From Ignavibacteria bacterium UBA2373 (GTDB taxonomy: Bacteria > Bacteroidota > Ignavibacteria > Kapaibacteriales > UBA961): a stretch of 7,403 bases of DNA. Location: the NCBI GenBank assembly GCA_002344005.1, contig DDTD01000017.1, positions 1 through 7,403 on the forward strand, in the 5' to 3' direction. The notes under the pieces are model-generated. The model was given only the letters and a program-made list of their open reading frames with translations, was not told the DNA's origin and did no database searches. The translations under genes were made by a program, and so were the position numbers. Of the stretch, positions 7,366-7,403 are shown in pieces. Position 1 is the first letter of the stretch. Every line of letters starts with the position of its first letter.

Positions 7366-7403
7366 TGGCAATATTTGTCATGTCCATTACTACTTTAATA
7401 CTA

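Overview
The window holds two adjacent minus-strand genes. They appear to form one operon running right to left, followed by a non-coding region of about 550 bases at the left end. Both genes encode large exported proteins with an N-terminal signal peptide and a C-terminal type A sorting domain of the type IX secretion system (T9SS, Por secretion tail family). T9SS is confined to the Bacteroidota/Chlorobiota (FCB) group. The moderately AT-rich composition and the style of the long modular surface protein fit that group, and an Ignavibacteria/Kapabacteria-like lineage is plausible. No marker gene in the window fixes the genus.

Layout from the operon's 5' end. A short leader (7317-7403) carries a possible Bacteroidota-type promoter and a GGAG ribosome binding site. 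The first gene (5832-7316) encodes a 494-residue protein with four calcium-loop motifs of FG-GAP/VCBS type, so it is probably a beta-propeller, and ends in a sorting tail. Three bases later the second gene (555-5828) starts. It encodes a 1757-residue multidomain protein with a beta-rich N-terminus, a central region resembling a glycoside-hydrolase TIM barrel (a Ser-Ile-Asp-Glu-Pro motif and a Gly-Thr-Lys-Gly-Leu-Leu-Tyr strand), a beta-sandwich-like region, a long stretch of repeated beta-propeller-like motifs and a sorting tail. A strong intrinsic terminator (493-526) lies just downstream.

The left 554 bases contain no convincing gene. They hold part of a 21-base tandem repeat cut by the window edge (1-34), a compact double-hairpin element (387-420) flanked by imperfect 21-base direct repeats (336-356 and 443-463), and the terminator.

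Inferred function: both proteins cross the inner membrane by Sec, are translocated and anchored or released by T9SS, and act at the cell surface or outside the cell. The coupled translation suggests they are made together and may act together, but no substrate can be named. The least explained parts are the large protein's putative catalytic core and the intergenic repeat elements. No defence system, mobile-element gene, CRISPR array, tRNA or rRNA was seen.
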